A DNA stretch of 64,000 nt from the NCBI RefSeq assembly GCF_030317035.1, contig NZ_JASZYK010000016.1, positions 92,255 through 156,254 on the forward strand, read 5' to 3'. Both the position numbers and the translations under genes were made by a program. The stretch is from Variovorax sp. J22G73. Its GTDB lineage: Bacteria; Pseudomonadota; Gammaproteobacteria; Burkholderiales; Burkholderiaceae_C. The notes under the pieces were generated by a model. It ran no database searches and had not been told where the DNA came from. It worked only from the letters and a program-made list of their open reading frames with translations. Every line of letters starts with the position of its first letter. Position 1 is the stretch's first letter. Shown in pieces: positions 17,035 through 25,705 of the stretch.

Positions 17035-17967
17035 ATGAAGCGCGACTGCCCCACCATCCAGGAGCTGCTGGCCTTCGACGCCGTGGCGCGGCACCAGAGC
17101 ATCACGCTGGCGGCCGGCGCGCTGTGCATCACGGTGAGCGCGGTCAGCAAGCAGATCGCCGGGCTCGAGGCCTTCCTGGGCCGCGAGCTGCTGCAGAAGA
17201 ACGGCCGCGGCGTGCAGCTCACGCCGCAGGGGCGCGTGTACTGGCAGAAGATTTCGGGCGGCCTGCGCGCCATCGAGACCGCGACCTTCGAGGCCCGCTC
17301 GGGCGATGCCGGCGCCGGCCTGCTCACGCTGGCGAGCGTGCCCACCTTTCTCACCAAGTGGCTCATTCCGCGGCTGCCCGCCTTCAGCCAGAAGAGCCGC
17401 CACGTGATGCTGAGCTTCAGCCGCCACCTGGAGCCCAGCGACGGCATTCCCGCGGGCGTGGACGCGGCCATCCGCTACGGGCCCGACGGCTGGCCGGGCG
17501 TGGTGTCGGAGTACATCGCGGGGCGCGAGTTCGTGCTGATCGTGGCGCGCTCGCTGGTCGAGGGGCGCCACCGCATCGCGCAGCCCGCCGACATCCTGGG
17601 CCACACGCTGCTGCACCACGAGGGCGCGCCCACCGCCTGGCGCCAGTGGGCCGCGCAGCACGGCGTGCCCGAGGTTCAGACCGTGGCCGGCCCGCGCTTC
17701 GCGCAGTACTCGGCGCTGATCCAGGCCGCGCTCAACGGGCTGGGCATCGGCCTGGTGCCCCGGCTGCTGGTGCAGGAAGAAATGGCCGAGGGCTCGCTCC
17801 TGAGCCCCTGCGGCACGCCGGTGAGCGTCAACCAGGGTCACTACCTGTGCTACCGGCCCGACCGCCTCGACCTGCCGGCCTTCGCGGCGTTTCGCGAATG
17901 GCTGCTCGACGAAGGCGTGGCCTCGCGCGGCGCGGAGGCGGGGGCGGGGGCCGAGGCCGAGGCATGA
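17035..17967 (+). CDS. LysR family transcriptional regulator, GcvA-like
   Basis: A 310-residue LysR regulator. The helix-turn-helix covers SITLAAGALCITVSAVSKQI (residues 22-41) and AFLGRELLQKNGRGVQLT follows. The substrate domain resembles the GcvA/AmpR branch. The C-terminus ends in a Glu/Ala/Gly low-complexity tail. It is divergent from the ABC importer and its stop overlaps an ATG of the panE-like gene (17964-17967), so it probably controls both. The effector is unknown. Confidence 0.9.
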   Translation: MKRDCPTIQELLAFDAVARHQSITLAAGALCITVSAVSKQIAGLEAFLGRELLQKNGRGVQLTPQGRVYWQKISGGLRAIETATFEARSGDAGAGLLTLASVPTFLTKWLIPRLPAFSQKSRHVMLSFSRHLEPSDGIPAGVDAAIRYGPDGWPGVVSEYIAGREFVLIVARSLVEGRHRIAQPADILGHTLLHHEGAPTAWRQWAAQHGVPEVQTVAGPRFAQYSALIQAALNGLGIGLVPRLLVQEEMAEGSLLSPCGTPVSVNQGHYLCYRPDRLDLPAFAAFREWLLDEGVASRGAEAGAGAEAEA

Positions 17968-17999
17968 TTTCCACAGTCGAACAACCAGGGATCGAAGCG

Positions 18000-18935
18000 A
18001 TGAAAGTTGCAGTGATGGGCGCCGGCGCGGTCGGCTGCTACTACGGCGCCATGCTGGCGCGCGCGGGCCACGAGGTGGTGCTGGTCGGACGGCCTTCGCA
18101 CGTGGCCGCCGTCGAGGCGCGCGGCCTGCGGCTGGAAACCAGCGCCTTCGACGAGCACGTGCCGCTGGCCGCCAGCACCGAGGCGAGCGCGGTGCAGGGC
18201 GCCGACCTGGTGCTGTTCTGCGTGAAGTCGACCGACACCGAGGCCGCCGCCGCGCAGATCGCGCCGCACCTGGCGCCCGATGCGCTGGTGCTCACGCTGC
18301 AGAACGGGGTGGACAACGACGCGCGCGTGCGCTCCGTGCTCGCGTCGAACGACGTGGCCGCCGCGGTCGTCTACGTGGCGACCGAGATGGCCGGCCCCGG
18401 CCATGTGAAGCACCACGGGCGCGGCGAGCTGGTGATCGCGCCTTCGCGCCGCAGCGAAGAGATGGCGCGCCACCTGGAAGCCGCGGGCGTGCCCACGCAC
18501 ATTTCCGCCAACGTGCGCGGCGCGCTGTGGGCCAAGCTGATCCTCAACTGCGCGTACAACGCGCTCTCGGCCATCACGCAGCTGCCCTACGGCGTGCTGG
18601 TGCAGGGCACGGGCGTGACGGATGTGCTGCGCGACGTGGTGGCCGAATGCCTGGCCGTGGCCAAGGCCGAAGGCGTCGATGTGGTCGGCGACACCGAAGC
18701 CGCCGTGCGCGGCATCGCGCAGACCATGCCCACGCAGTACTCGTCGACCGCGCAAGACCTGGCGCGCGGCAAGCTCAGCGAAATCGACCACCTCAACGGG
18801 CTGGTCGTGCGGCGCGGCGAGGCGCTGGGCGTGCCCACGCCCGCGAACCGCGTGCTGTTCGTGCTGGTGAAGCTGCTCGAGAACAAGCAGCAGGCAACGA
18901 AGGTCGAGAAGGTAGCGAAGGTAGCGAAGGTTTAG
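18000..18935 (+). CDS. panE: 2-dehydropantoate 2-reductase (ketopantoate reductase family)
   Basis: A 311-residue NADPH-dependent reductase. The nucleotide-binding loop GAGAVGCYYG is at residues 7-16. The second domain has the catalytic Lys region GALWAKLILNCAYNALSAIT and the late TAQDLARGKLSEIDHLNG with the conserved Ser/Asp positions. I chose MKVAVMG at 18000; the ATG at 17964 overlapping the LysR stop would add 12 residues. The last 13 residues are Lys-Val/Ala repeats (bases 18899-18930). Proteins of this family are often not the pantothenate enzyme itself, so panE here means the family. Its stop overlaps the gor stop. Confidence 0.8.
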   Translation: MKVAVMGAGAVGCYYGAMLARAGHEVVLVGRPSHVAAVEARGLRLETSAFDEHVPLAASTEASAVQGADLVLFCVKSTDTEAAAAQIAPHLAPDALVLTLQNGVDNDARVRSVLASNDVAAAVVYVATEMAGPGHVKHHGRGELVIAPSRRSEEMARHLEAAGVPTHISANVRGALWAKLILNCAYNALSAITQLPYGVLVQGTGVTDVLRDVVAECLAVAKAEGVDVVGDTEAAVRGIAQTMPTQYSSTAQDLARGKLSEIDHLNGLVVRRGEALGVPTPANRVLFVLVKLLENKQQATKVEKVAKVAKV

Positions 18936-20299
18936 CCCGGCATCGGTTCGCGCATCGTCACGAACTCTTCGGCGGCGGTCGGGTGGATGCCGATGGTGCT
19001 GTCGAACAGCGCCTTGGTCGCGCCCGCGCGCATCGCCACCGCAAAGCCCTGCACCACCTCGCCCGCGTCCGCGCCCACCATGTGCAGGCCGACCACGCGG
19101 TCGCTCTTCTTGTCTACCACCAGCTTCATGAAGGTGCGCTCGGTGCTGCCCGACAGCGTGTGGCGCAGCGACTTGAACTCGCTGGAGAACACGGTGATCT
19201 CGCCGAACTTCGCGCGCGCGTCGATCTCGCTGTAACCGCAGGTGCCGATGTTCGGGTGCGTGAACACGGCGGTGGGAATGAACTCGTAGTCCATGCGGCG
19301 CTTGCCCTTGCCGAACAGCGCGTCGACCACCACCATCGCCTCGGCCAGCGCCACCGGCGTGAGCTGCACGCGCGTGGACACGTCGCCCACCGCGTAGATC
19401 GACGGCACCGAGGTGCGGTAGTGCGCATCGACTGCGATGGCGCCCTTGTCGTCCAGCTTCACGCCCGCGGCCTCCAGGCCCAGGCCCTGCGTGTTGGGCA
19501 CGCGGCCGGTGGCGAAGAGCACCGTGTCGGCCTCCACCTGCTGGCCGCGCGCCAGCGTGACGGTGAGCGCGTGCTTGCCGTGCGGGTTGCGCGCGACCGA
19601 CGCGGCCTCGCTGTTGAGCCGGATGTCGACGCCGGCCTTGCCCATCTCGCCCGCGACGAACTGCCGCACGTCGTCGTCGAAACCGGTGAGCAGGTGCGCG
19701 CGGCGGTGCAGCTGCGTCACCTGCGAGCCCAGGCCGTTGAAGATCGATGCGAACTCGCACGCGATGTAGCCGCCGCCCACCACCAGCAGGCGCCGGGGGA
19801 AGGGGTCGAGGTCGAACATGGCGTCAGAGGTCACGATGTGCTCGCGCCCCGGAATGTCGGGCACGTAGGGCGTGCCGCCGGTGGCCACCAGCAGGTGCTC
19901 GGCGGTGTGGCGCTTGCCGTCGACTTCCACCGTGTGGGCATCGACCAGTTGCGCCCAGCCCGTGACCAGCACGACGCCCGAGTTCTTCAGCAGCGAGGCG
20001 TAGATGCCGTTGAGCCGCGTGATCTCCCTGGCGCGCTGCGACTTGAGGTGGGCCCAGTCGAAGTGCGGCTCCTTGTGCAGCTTCCAGCCGAAGCCCGCGG
20101 CCTCCTCGAACGATTCGGCGTAGCCGGCCGCGTAGCTGTAGAGCTTCTTCGGGATGCAGCCCACGTTGACGCAGGTGCCGCCCAGGTCGGCGGCCTCGGC
20201 CAGGCCGACGCGCGCGCCGGTTTGCGCCGCCATGCGCGCGGCGCGAACGCCCCCGCTGCCGCCGCCGATGACGAAGAGATCGAAGTCGAATGTGCGCAT
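18932..20299 (-). CDS. gor: glutathione-disulfide reductase
   Basis: A 455-residue flavoprotein that reduces glutathione disulfide with NADPH in the cytoplasm. FAD-binding GGGSGG is at residues 12-17; the redox-active disulfide is Cys43 and Cys48 in GGTCVNVGCIPKKL; the C-terminal GIHPTAAEEFVTMREP gives the catalytic His-Glu pair to the partner subunit. Length is that of the bacterial enzyme. It is convergent with the panE-like gene, with the stops overlapping. Together with the GST in this window it indicates a glutathione economy. Confidence 0.95.
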   Translation of the reverse strand: MRTFDFDLFVIGGGSGGVRAARMAAQTGARVGLAEAADLGGTCVNVGCIPKKLYSYAAGYAESFEEAAGFGWKLHKEPHFDWAHLKSQRAREITRLNGIYASLLKNSGVVLVTGWAQLVDAHTVEVDGKRHTAEHLLVATGGTPYVPDIPGREHIVTSDAMFDLDPFPRRLLVVGGGYIACEFASIFNGLGSQVTQLHRRAHLLTGFDDDVRQFVAGEMGKAGVDIRLNSEAASVARNPHGKHALTVTLARGQQVEADTVLFATGRVPNTQGLGLEAAGVKLDDKGAIAVDAHYRTSVPSIYAVGDVSTRVQLTPVALAEAMVVVDALFGKGKRRMDYEFIPTAVFTHPNIGTCGYSEIDARAKFGEITVFSSEFKSLRHTLSGSTERTFMKLVVDKKSDRVVGLHMVGADAGEVVQGFAVAMRAGATKALFDSTIGIHPTAAEEFVTMREPMPG

Positions 20300-20375
20300 G
20301 AAAGGCTCCTTGGCCGCCGACTGTAGCGGCGGGCCGAAGGCAGCGCTTCAGTCGGGGCTTGCCGCCGGCGCGCGT

Positions 20376-22484
20376 TCAGCGCGAATCGGGCGAGGTCAGC
20401 AGCCGGCGCCGTTCGTCGGCGGCGCTTTGGCCTTGCGGCTGGGGTCCCGGCGGCTGCGGCTGGATGCCGCGCTGCTGCTGGAGCGCGCGCAGCTGGGCCT
20501 CTTGCGCCTGGCGCATCGCGTTCTGCTGGGCCTGCTGCTGCGCCTGCACCTGTTGTTGCATCTGCTGCTGCATCTGCGCGGCGCGCAACTGCTGTTGCTG
20601 CGCCAGCGCCTGTTGCTGCTGTTGCGCGAGCGCCTGCTGCTGGGCCGCGCGTTGCTGCTGCAGCTGCATCTGTTGCATCTGCTGTTGCTGGAGCAGTTGT
20701 TGCTGCTGCTGGGCTTGCGCCTGCGCGGCGCGCTGTTGCATGTCCTGCTGCATTTGTTGCTGCATTTGCTGCTGTTGGCGCTGGGCCTGTTGCTGCTGGA
20801 GCTGCAACTGCTGCTGTTGTTGCTGCTGCTGTTGCCAGCGGTCCGGCTCGCCGCGCTGGCGCCAGTCCTGGCGCTGCTGTTGTTGCTGCCAGTCTTGCTG
20901 CTGACGCGCGTCCTGCTGCTGGCGCCAGCCCTGCTGGCGTTGCCATTCCATCTGTTGCTGCTGCTGTTGCTGGGCCGCCTGGGCGGCTTGCGCGGCGCGC
21001 TGCTGCTGCGCCCACTGCTGCTGTTGGCCCTGCTGGAACTGCTGGGCCTGTTGCGCTTGCTGCGCTTGCTGCGCTTGCTGCGCCTGCTGCGCCTGCTGTG
21101 CGTGCTGGAACTGGATCTGCTGCTGCCGCGCGATCAGCGCCGCGGGCGGCACCACCGCGGCGGGCCGGCCGAAGCCGCCGCCGAAGCCGTTGGTCGAGAT
21201 GCCGGGCACGGCCACCACCGGTCCGCGCGCGAAGCGGTCGTCGGGCAGCCGCACCAGGTCGCGCCGCCCGAAGGCGCCGCGGCCGAAGCGCTCGGCGGGC
21301 AGCACGCTCATGGCGCCGGGCAGCTGCTGGTTGGCATAGAAGTCGTTGCGCTGCACGCCCTGGCGGCCTTGCAGCGCGGCGCGGTTCACCTGCGCCACGT
21401 AGCGCTCGCTCGCGCGGTAGCCGGGGCGCCACTGCTCGCCGGGGGCCAGCGGGAACCAGCCGACGCCGTTGCGGCCGTTGCCGATCTGCACGCCCGCATT
21501 GCCGCTGCCGCCACCGCCTACGAAGCCCACCAGCGCCGGCGAATACACCGGCCGCTCGTTGGTGCGTCCCGGCACCCAGCCCCAGCGCGGACCCACGCGG
21601 GCCCAGCGGCCGTAGTGCGAGGGCGCGAAGCCCCACGGCGCGGCGTCGACCCAGGTCAGGCCCCAGGGCGCGACGTTCACCCACTGGCCGTCGCGGTAGG
21701 GCGCCCAGTCGGCATCGACGTTGCGCGGGAACCAGACGTCGCCGTAGCTGGCGTCGTTCTGCCAGTCGCCGTAGGCGTCGAGCTGCTGGTAGCCGACCAC
21801 CTCGCGCGACACGTAGCGCGCGGACACCGACTGGTCTTCCAGCCGGTTGCGCTCGGCCACCCAGTTGTCGAAGGCGCCGCTGCGCGAGGGCGCGCCGGCC
21901 ACCGTTTCCAGGTTGCGGCCCGACACCGTGAGCTGCTGGCGCGCGCCCAGCGACTGCTGCTCGCCGTTCTCGCCGTACAGCGTCACGCGGCCCGAGGCCA
22001 CTGCCACCCAGGTGGTGCCGGCGGCGGGGTCGGAGGCGATGCGGTACTCGCCCGGCGCGTCGATCACCACGGCGAGGTTGCCGGTGTCGACCTCCACGCG
22101 CTGGCCGGCCAGGTCGTCGCGCACGCGCAGCTGCAGGTTGCCCTGGTTGGAGGTGATGCGCGCGGTGTCGTCGTCGATCTCGGTGAACTCCACGTGCGTC
22201 TGGCCGTCCAGCCGCAGGGCGGCCGAGCCGATGTACAGCTCGGCACGCGCGTTGCGGTCGGTCCAGAGCCGGTCGCCGGTGGTGATGGGGCGGTTGGGCT
22301 GGGCGTCGTACCAGCTGTCGTCGCCGGCCGGCGCGAAGCTCACGGTGCCCTGCTGCAGGTTCAGGCGCGCGATGCGGCCCGGCGGGTCTTGCTGGGCGCT
22401 GGCGGCCAGGCCCACGCACAGCAGCGCCAGGCCGATCAGCCATCGGCGGGGGGTGGAGAGCACGGAAAGGTCGGTCGGGTTCAT
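20376..22484 (-). CDS. FecR/DUF6600-type envelope protein with long Gln-rich tail
   Basis: A 702-residue exported protein. A signal peptide occupies residues 1-31 (LIGLALLCVGLAASA). A FecR-like beta domain follows at about 35-190 (GTVSFAPAG, GDRLWTDRNARAEL). Next is a Trp-rich DUF6600-like region at about 225-320 (WAPYRDGQWVNVAPWGLTWV, YGRWARVGPRWGWVPGR). From about 453 to 690 the chain is dominated by Gln with Ala, Met, Leu and Arg and no Cys, probably coiled or disordered. The partner is unknown. It is divergent from the exported PEP-synthase-like gene with 145 bp between them. Confidence 0.8.
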   Translation of the reverse strand: MNPTDLSVLSTPRRWLIGLALLCVGLAASAQQDPPGRIARLNLQQGTVSFAPAGDDSWYDAQPNRPITTGDRLWTDRNARAELYIGSAALRLDGQTHVEFTEIDDDTARITSNQGNLQLRVRDDLAGQRVEVDTGNLAVVIDAPGEYRIASDPAAGTTWVAVASGRVTLYGENGEQQSLGARQQLTVSGRNLETVAGAPSRSGAFDNWVAERNRLEDQSVSARYVSREVVGYQQLDAYGDWQNDASYGDVWFPRNVDADWAPYRDGQWVNVAPWGLTWVDAAPWGFAPSHYGRWARVGPRWGWVPGRTNERPVYSPALVGFVGGGGSGNAGVQIGNGRNGVGWFPLAPGEQWRPGYRASERYVAQVNRAALQGRQGVQRNDFYANQQLPGAMSVLPAERFGRGAFGRRDLVRLPDDRFARGPVVAVPGISTNGFGGGFGRPAAVVPPAALIARQQQIQFQHAQQAQQAQQAQQAQQAQQAQQFQQGQQQQWAQQQRAAQAAQAAQQQQQQQMEWQRQQGWRQQQDARQQQDWQQQQQRQDWRQRGEPDRWQQQQQQQQQLQLQQQQAQRQQQQMQQQMQQDMQQRAAQAQAQQQQQLLQQQQMQQMQLQQQRAAQQQALAQQQQQALAQQQQLRAAQMQQQMQQQVQAQQQAQQNAMRQAQEAQLRALQQQRGIQPQPPGPQPQGQSAADERRRLLTSPDSR
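20414..21125 (-). repeat. CAG/CAA-rich tract encoding the Gln-rich tail
   Basis: About 710 bp of imperfect CAG/CAA runs interrupted by ATG, CGC, GCC and CTG codons. The densest parts are near 20550-20830 and 21040-21110, where the unit is CAG CAG GCG or close to it. The mix of CAG and CAA shows it is not a pure microsatellite now, but the pattern suggests growth by slippage. Confidence 0.8.
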
Positions 22485-22629
22485 GGGTGTGGTTTCTCTG
22501 ATCCGCTGGGCGAACGCTTCGGGTTGGCTTGATTTGTAACGCGCGAGAATCCGCTTCCGCTGTCAGCGCCTGCCCAGGGATTGGTGAAGCGCGCGTGCAT
22601 TCGGCAACCGACTGTAAGGAGGGACTCCA

Positions 22630-24702
22630 ATGAAGAACCAACAAGGCACATGCCCGATGCGGCGTGAGCGCTCACGGAACAACACCATGGCCGCGCCGTT
22701 GCTGGCCTGGCTGCCGTGCATGGCGGCGGTGGCGCTGCTCGCCGCGCACCCCGCCAACGCCCAGCTTGCGCGCAAGCCCTCTTATTACCAGCAACAAAGC
22801 CAGCAACAGAACCAGCCACCCGAAGGCCCTGCCGCCCAGCTGGCGCCGCGCCCCTCGGTGCCGTCGTCGCTGCCCGCGCTGCGCAGCCAGGGCGACTTCG
22901 ACCAGCTCGCGCGCGTGTACGACGCCGGCACGCCGATGCAGCTGGCGCACGTGCTGTTCGCCATCGACCGCCAGGCGAAGCCGCCGCGCATGCACTACAT
23001 CGACACGCCGCGCTACCAGCTGCACGTGCGCTTCCTGCGCGACACGCGGCTCGTGGCCAGCACCGCCAAGCGCGACATCGACCGCAACTACCTGGTGCCC
23101 GAGCGCCGCTTCCTGTTCGGCACGCTGAGCTGGCAGCAGAACATCGGCAGCTTCACCTACGAATTCTGGGAGGGCGACCGGCTCACGCCCGCGCTGCTGC
23201 GCGAGGCCGACGCGCACGTGAAGGCCAGCTTCTTCGCGCCGGTGAAGTTCAAGACCAATTCCACGCTGCACGAGCGCGTGGCGCAGGAGACCGGCATCGA
23301 CTTCGTGAGCCAGGAGGCGCTGATCCGCGAGCAGCCCTACCTGCCCATGAACCTGGGCACCGCCACCGGCCGGGTGCGCATCGTGGAGGACGAGGGCGCC
23401 ATCAACGCGCTGCTGCCCGACGACATCGCCGTGCTGCGCCAGGTGCCCATCGGCCTGCCGCCGGTGGCGGGCGTGCTGACCGAGCGGCCGTCGACCGCGC
23501 TGTCGCATGTCAACCTGCTGGCCAAGGGCTGGGGCATTCCGAACGCCTATGTGCGCGACGCGGCCACGGTGCTGAAGGAACACGCCGGCCAGTGGGTGGC
23601 GCTGAAGGTAGCGGCCTCGGGCTACCAGGTGCGCCGGCTCACGCCCGAAGAGGTTTCGGCCCTGCCGCCGCGCGCCGCGCGCGTGGCGGCCACCGGCGCG
23701 GTGCCCGGCGGCGCGCGCGCCCTGCAGCCCGACCTGCGCGAAGCCCGCCTGCTGCCGCTGGCCGCGCTGCGCGCGCGCAACAGCGCGCAATGCGGCGTGA
23801 AGGCCGCCAACCTCGGCGCGATGCAGGCCGCGCGCATTCCGGGCACGTCGGTGCCCGACGGCTTCTGCATTCCGTTCGCGCACTACGACCGCTTCATGCG
23901 CGCCAACGGCCTGGCCGCGCGCATCGCGCGCATGCAGCAGCAACCCGGTTTCGCCAACGACCCGAAGTCCCGGCAGAGGGCGCTGGCGCAGCTGCGCGAC
24001 GAGATCGTGCAGTGGCCCGTCGACCCCGCCACCGCCGCCGCATGGCGCGCGGCGTGGCAGTCGCAGCTGGGCGGCGGCGGCGTGTTCGTGCGCAGCTCGT
24101 CCAACTCCGAAGACCTGCCCGGCTTCAGCGGCGCCGGCCTGTACTCCACCGTGCCCAACGTGAAGACCGGCGACGCGCTCGAGGCGGCGGTGAAGAAGGT
24201 GTGGGCCTCGGTGTTCAACCCCGAGGCCTGGGAGGCCCGCGGCGCCGCGGGCTTCGGGGCCGAGTCGGTGCTGATGGGCGTGTTCGTGCAGACCGCCATC
24301 GACGCGACCAACGCCGGCGTGATGATCACGCGCGACCCCTTCGACGCGGGCCACCCGCACGTGACCTACATCTCGGCCAAGCGCGGCATCGGCATTCGCG
24401 TGGTCGAGGGCCAGCGCGTGGCGGAGCAGGTGATGTACTCGAGCTGGTCGAAGGCCGTGCAGGTGCTCAGCCGCTCGGCCGAGGACACGGCGCTGCAGCT
24501 CGACAAGGACGGCGGCGTGAAGGAGGTGCCGGTGGAGGCCGGGCGCAAGGTGCTCACCGACGAGCTGGTGGTGCGCCTGGCCGCGGTGGGCGCGGCGGTG
24601 AAGCGCACCTTCAACGCGGTGGACCAGGACATCGAGTGGGCAACGGTGGGCGAGCGCATCGTGCTGTTGCAGGCAAGGCCGTATGTGGAGCGGCGGCGTT
24701 GA
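22630..24702 (+). CDS. PEP/pyruvate-binding (PEP-synthase-like) protein with an export signal
   Basis: A 690-residue protein related to PEP synthase and pyruvate phosphate dikinase. The C-terminal half is the ATP-grasp-like PEP/pyruvate-binding domain: SSSNSEDLPGFSGAGLYST begins near residue 489, MGVFVQTAIDATNAGVMIT near 549, and IEWATVGERIVLLQARPYVE is at the C-terminus. Ahead of it, near 288-305, STALSHVNLLAKGWGIP resembles a phosphohistidine (swivelling) domain, so the order is reversed compared with PEP synthase. Residues 20-45 look like a signal peptide ending near ANAQ, then Gln-rich. The start is set by a strong AAGGAGG at 22616-22622. Substrate unknown. Confidence 0.75.
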   Translation: MKNQQGTCPMRRERSRNNTMAAPLLAWLPCMAAVALLAAHPANAQLARKPSYYQQQSQQQNQPPEGPAAQLAPRPSVPSSLPALRSQGDFDQLARVYDAGTPMQLAHVLFAIDRQAKPPRMHYIDTPRYQLHVRFLRDTRLVASTAKRDIDRNYLVPERRFLFGTLSWQQNIGSFTYEFWEGDRLTPALLREADAHVKASFFAPVKFKTNSTLHERVAQETGIDFVSQEALIREQPYLPMNLGTATGRVRIVEDEGAINALLPDDIAVLRQVPIGLPPVAGVLTERPSTALSHVNLLAKGWGIPNAYVRDAATVLKEHAGQWVALKVAASGYQVRRLTPEEVSALPPRAARVAATGAVPGGARALQPDLREARLLPLAALRARNSAQCGVKAANLGAMQAARIPGTSVPDGFCIPFAHYDRFMRANGLAARIARMQQQPGFANDPKSRQRALAQLRDEIVQWPVDPATAAAWRAAWQSQLGGGGVFVRSSSNSEDLPGFSGAGLYSTVPNVKTGDALEAAVKKVWASVFNPEAWEARGAAGFGAESVLMGVFVQTAIDATNAGVMITRDPFDAGHPHVTYISAKRGIGIRVVEGQRVAEQVMYSSWSKAVQVLSRSAEDTALQLDKDGGVKEVPVEAGRKVLTDELVVRLAAVGAAVKRTFNAVDQDIEWATVGERIVLLQARPYVERRR

Positions 24703-24740
24703 AATGCTTTCAACTTGCGTGTAGAGCGGCGGCGTTGAAA
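24685..24740 (+). repeat. 36-bp-spaced direct repeat at the end of the PEP-synthase-like gene
   Basis: A 20-bp segment at 24685-24704, covering the last codons and stop, recurs at 24721-24740 with one mismatch (GTGGAGCGGC versus GTAGAGCGGC, then identical). Between them GTTGAAATGCTTTCAAC forms a 7-bp hairpin (24698-24714). It looks like a small duplication at the gene's 3' end. Confidence 0.7.
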
Positions 24741-24775
24741 CTCTCTCCCCCCGCATGCCTCGCACGGAGCCGACC

Positions 24776-25696
24776 ATGAACCTGCACCGCCTCGACCTCG
24801 TCTCGCTGTCGCTCTTCCACCTCGTGGTGCGCACCGGCAGCATCAGCAAGGGCGCGGAGCTCGCGCACCTGGCGGTGGGCGCGGCCAGCAAGCGCATTTC
24901 CGACCTGGAGGCGGCGGTGGGCACCGAGCTGTTCGAGCGCCATTCGCGCGGCGTGACGCTCACCGTGGCGGGCCATGCGCTGCACCGCCATGCGCAGCGC
25001 ATCCTGAACGATGTCGACCAGCTCGCCGCGGACCTGTCCGACTACGCCTCGGGCGTGCTGGGCGTGGTGCGGCTGTGGGTGAACACCTCGGCGGTCACTC
25101 AGTTCCTGCCGCGCGAGCTCGCGAGCTTCGTGGCGGCCAACCCCGGCATCCGCATCGAGCTGGAGGAGCAGAACAGCAGCGAGATCGTGCTCGCCGTGCT
25201 CGACGGCCGCGCCGACGTGGGCATCTTCGCCGACCGCACGCCCTCGCTGGGCCTGCACCTCGTCAACTACCGCACCGACCAGCTGGCGCTGGTGGTGCCG
25301 CGCGGCCATGCGCTGGCGCGGCGGCGCAGCGTGCGCTTCGAGGAGGCGACCGAGTTCGACTTCGTGAGCCTCGCGGCCGGCACCTCGCTCGCGCAGCGCC
25401 TGCAGACCGCCACCGAGGCGCTGGGGCGAAGGCTGCGGCTGCGCATCCAGGTGCGCAGCTTCGACGCCATGTGCCAGATGGTGGCCGCGGGCATGGGCGT
25501 GGCCGTGCTGCCGCGCGAGGCGATCCAGCCGCACCTGCGCTCGATGAACCTGCGCGAGATCGCGCTGGAAGACGCCTGGGCCGAGCGCCGCCTGCTGATC
25601 GGCCTGCGCGACGCGAACGCGGTGCCGCGCCACGTGCGCACGCTGATCGACCACCTTTGCACAGACGCCACGGACGGCACCAACGTCACGGGTTAA
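24776..25696 (+). CDS. LysR family transcriptional regulator
   Basis: A 306-residue LysR regulator. The helix-turn-helix lies near SISKGAELAHLAVGAASKRI (residues 21-40), followed by ELFERHSRGVTLT. The ATG at 24776 is preferred over 24755 because CGGAG lies 6-10 bases upstream and MNLHRLDLVSLSLFHLV is the normal family beginning. It reads in the same direction as the CoA-transferase gene 85 bp downstream. A perfect 21-bp inverted repeat with T-N11-A symmetry lies in that gap, so it probably controls the CoA-transferase module. Confidence 0.9.
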   Translation: MNLHRLDLVSLSLFHLVVRTGSISKGAELAHLAVGAASKRISDLEAAVGTELFERHSRGVTLTVAGHALHRHAQRILNDVDQLAADLSDYASGVLGVVRLWVNTSAVTQFLPRELASFVAANPGIRIELEEQNSSEIVLAVLDGRADVGIFADRTPSLGLHLVNYRTDQLALVVPRGHALARRRSVRFEEATEFDFVSLAAGTSLAQRLQTATEALGRRLRLRIQVRSFDAMCQMVAAGMGVAVLPREAIQPHLRSMNLREIALEDAWAERRLLIGLRDANAVPRHVRTLIDHLCTDATDGTNVTG

Positions 25697-25705
25697 CCCT
25701 GGCGC

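Noticed and set aside
20414..21125. Q-rich tract as a CRISPR-like or repeat-spacer array
   Set aside because: No repeat-spacer periodicity; it is a continuous open frame with codon-level repeats.
20154..22532. A 792-codon plus-strand frame opposite the FecR-like gene, Leu-rich
   Set aside because: It is the mirror of the CAG/CAA tract, which reads as Leu on the other strand. The minus-strand frame has a signal peptide and known domains.
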